Positions 62,503-64,000 of a DNA stretch of 64,000 nucleotides are shown here, in pieces (position 1 is the first letter of the stretch; the number at the start of each line of letters is the position of its first letter). Location: NCBI GenBank assembly GCA_963806735.1, contig CAWEBE010000024.1, positions 62,001-126,000 of the forward strand, given 5' to 3'. Below the pieces are notes generated by a model, which was not told the DNA's origin, ran no database searches, and was given only the letters and a program-made list of their open reading frames with translations. The DNA comes from CADEFX01 sp963806735 (GTDB lineage Bacteria; Pseudomonadota; Alphaproteobacteria; Rhizobiales; Hyphomicrobiaceae). A program made the position numbers and the translations under genes.

Positions 62503-62925
62503 TTGAGCCGAGCAGCCACGGAAAGCCTGATCGCCCGCTACTACGAGGCCTTCAACCGCGGCGACGCGGAGGCCATGCTGGCGTGTCTGAGCGAGGACGT
62601 GGCGCATGACGTCAACCAAGGCGTGCGCCGCTCCGGCAAGGTTGCGTTCCGAGCCTTCATGCAGCACATGGACCGCTGCTATCGCGAGCAGCTCAAGGAC
62701 ATCGTGATCATGGCCGATGCCGACGGCACGCGCGCCGCGGCGGAATTCAACGTACACGGCACGTACCTGGCGACGGACGAAGGGCTGCCGCCGGCCAATG
62801 GCCAGACCTACGCACTCCCTGCCGGCACGTTCTTCGTCGTGCGCGACGGGCTGATCGCGCGCGTGACGACATACTACAATCTCACCGACTGGCTGATGCA
62901 GGTGAGCGGCGAGGCGGCGTCGTGA
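62503..62925 (+). CDS. SnoaL/ketosteroid isomerase-like protein
   Basis: About 140 residues from TTG 62503 with GAAGGAC 5 bp upstream. The NTF2-like fold is shown by ARYYEAFNRGDAEAMLACLSEDVAHDVNQG and the C-terminal GLIARVTTYYNLTDWL. Such proteins bind or isomerise small molecules. Its TGA overlaps the next gene's GTG, so it is the first gene of a coupled trio with an acetyltransferase and a carbon-nitrogen hydrolase. Confidence 0.78.
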   Translation: MSRAATESLIARYYEAFNRGDAEAMLACLSEDVAHDVNQGVRRSGKVAFRAFMQHMDRCYREQLKDIVIMADADGTRAAAEFNVHGTYLATDEGLPPANGQTYALPAGTFFVVRDGLIARVTTYYNLTDWLMQVSGEAAS

Positions 62926-63518
62926 CAGTGACCGTGGCGCGGCTCGCAGGCGCGTCGCTCAAGACCGCCCTGCCCGAGCTTGCAAGACTGCGCATCACGG
63001 TGTTTCGCGATTGGCCCTACCTCTACGACGGCACGCTCGAATACGAGCAGGGCTACCTTGCGAAGTTCGCGGAGGCTGAGGGCGCTGTCGTCGTTGCCGC
63101 GTACGATGGCGACACGATGATCGGCGCGGCAACCGCCGCACCCATGATCGGCCATGCGGAGGAGTTCGCAGCCCCGTTCAAGGCGCGCGGTTTCGATATC
63201 AATCGCATCTTCTACTTCGGCGAGTTCGTGCTGCTGAAGGACTATCGCGGCCGCGGGCTCGGGCATGCCTTCTTCGATCAGCGCGAAGTGCATGCGCGGA
63301 CCGCCGGACCGTTCACGCACACGGCCTTCTGTGGCGTCGTTCGCCCGAACGACCATCCCATGCGCCGGATTGACTATGTTCCGCTGGATGCCTTCTGGCG
63401 CAAGCGTGGCTACGAGAGAATGGAGGGCATGGTCACCTCGTTTGCCTGGAAGGACATCGGCGAGACCACGGAGACCAGGAAACCGATGCAGTTCTGGATG
63501 AAGGCGATCGAGAGATGA
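62922..63518 (+). CDS. GNAT-family N-acetyltransferase
   Basis: 198 residues from GTG 62922. The acetyl-CoA-binding segment appears as GEFVLLKDYRGRGLGHAFFDQRE, with VVAAYDGDTMIGAATAAP as the preceding strands. It would acetylate an amine on a small molecule or protein. It overlaps both neighbours: GTGA at its start and ATGA at its end, indicating translational coupling. Confidence 0.82.
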   Translation: MTVTVARLAGASLKTALPELARLRITVFRDWPYLYDGTLEYEQGYLAKFAEAEGAVVVAAYDGDTMIGAATAAPMIGHAEEFAAPFKARGFDINRIFYFGEFVLLKDYRGRGLGHAFFDQREVHARTAGPFTHTAFCGVVRPNDHPMRRIDYVPLDAFWRKRGYERMEGMVTSFAWKDIGETTETRKPMQFWMKAIER

Positions 63519-64000
63519 TTGCGCCCCAGCGCATCAGGATTGCAACTGCGCAGTACCCGATCGACAAGCTGCCTGACATCGCCGCCGTGCGCGACAAGCT
63601 CGGGCGCTGGGTTGCAGAAGCCGCGGACGGTGGCGCGGAGTTGCTGGTGTTTCCCGAGTACGGCGCCATGGAGCTGGCTGCAATCGCCGGCGATGCGATT
63701 GCCGCCGATATTGCGGCGTCTCTCAAAGCCGTATCAGACGCGTTGCCTGAGGTCGACGCCATTCACGTGGATCTGGCGCGCCGTCACGGTGTGCACATGC
63801 TGGCGGCGAGCGGACCGATGTGGCGAACGGACCGCTTCGTCAATGCGGCGCGTCTCATCACACCCGAGGGCCGCGTCGGCGTGCAGGACAAGCACATCAT
63901 GACGCCGTTCGAGCGGGACTGGAATATCACCGCCGGAGCAGCGCTGCGCGTGTTCGAGACCGCGCTCGGCCGGATCGGCATCGCTATCTGCTACGACAGC
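63515..64000 (+). CDS. Carbon-nitrogen hydrolase (nitrilase superfamily), 3'-partial
   Basis: Open from ATG 63515 to the right edge (162 codons). The triad of the family is visible: Glu48 in LLVFPEYG, Lys126 in VQDKHIMTPFERDW and Cys159 in IAICYDS. ICYDS and the lack of a CWEN motif point to an amidase or carbamoylase-like member rather than a true nitrilase. Its start overlaps the acetyltransferase stop by 4 bp. Confidence 0.85.
   Translation, partial: MIAPQRIRIATAQYPIDKLPDIAAVRDKLGRWVAEAADGGAELLVFPEYGAMELAAIAGDAIAADIAASLKAVSDALPEVDAIHVDLARRHGVHMLAASGPMWRTDRFVNAARLITPEGRVGVQDKHIMTPFERDWNITAGAALRVFETALGRIGIAICYDS

Overview
The window is GC-rich chromosomal DNA, densely coding on both strands, and looks like an alphaproteobacterium of the order Hyphomicrobiales (Rhizobiales). 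Evidence: a short HisG paired with HisZ, the chain argH - LptM-like lipoprotein - lysA - TIGR02302/DUF4175, a DUF3297 protein, an LpxQ-like lipid A oxidase homologue, a c2-type cytochrome, and GTCATCCCGG...CCGGGATGAC intergenic palindromes. I cannot name the genus. I see no rRNA, tRNA, CRISPR array, prophage or intact transposase.

Layout. 0-14.4 kb is a catabolic accessory block: a HisD paralogue of HpsN type (5'-partial), PdxA-like dehydrogenase, Bug/TctC binding protein, COG3618 lactonase/amidohydrolase, cupins, two D-2-hydroxyacid dehydrogenases, an enolase-superfamily and an IlvD/Edd dehydratase, an RraA/HMG-aldolase-like protein, a PNPOx-like flavoprotein, a nitrilase, a nitronate monooxygenase and a 3-hydroxyisobutyrate-dehydrogenase-like enzyme. 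Together they suggest uptake, lactone opening, dehydration, oxidation and aldol cleavage of one or more hydroxy or sugar acids; the substrate is unknown. 14.6-18.3 kb holds hisG-hisZ and hisS. 18.3-19.2 kb is non-coding, with a long palindromic repeat and a run of nine small hairpins. 19.2-24.8 kb has alanine dehydrogenase, Tex, a TauE/SafE exporter and a class IV aminotransferase. 25-30 kb is a glycolate oxidase set (glcD with an apparent 1-nt frameshift, glcE, glcF) ending in an overlapping metallophosphatase. 30.3-34.5 kb has cytochrome c, a YbaY-META protein and dapE - membrane protein - dapD. 34.6-42.7 kb has a type II NADH dehydrogenase-like protein, a TlpA-like protein, argH, an LptM-like lipoprotein, lysA and a long TIGR02302 protein. 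43.2-53.1 kb has a LysR regulator, an LpxQ-like outer membrane protein, and a pbpC/alpha-2-macroglobulin pair. 54.9-58.2 kb has aerobic benzoyl-CoA genes boxC and boxB, flanked by a PrpD remnant and an AT-richer desaturase gene. The last 5 kb has panB and small conserved genes, ending in a partial carbon-nitrogen hydrolase.

The clearest structure not explained by genes is a set of dispersed palindromic repeats that begin and end in CTAG or a close variant (families A, B and C). They sit flush against gene ends, in three cases supply the TAG stop codon, and in two places occur as the same C-then-B pair. The second is the hairpin array at 18.8-19.0 kb. All coordinates and residues were read by eye from the sequence; family names rest on recognised motifs and not on database searches.
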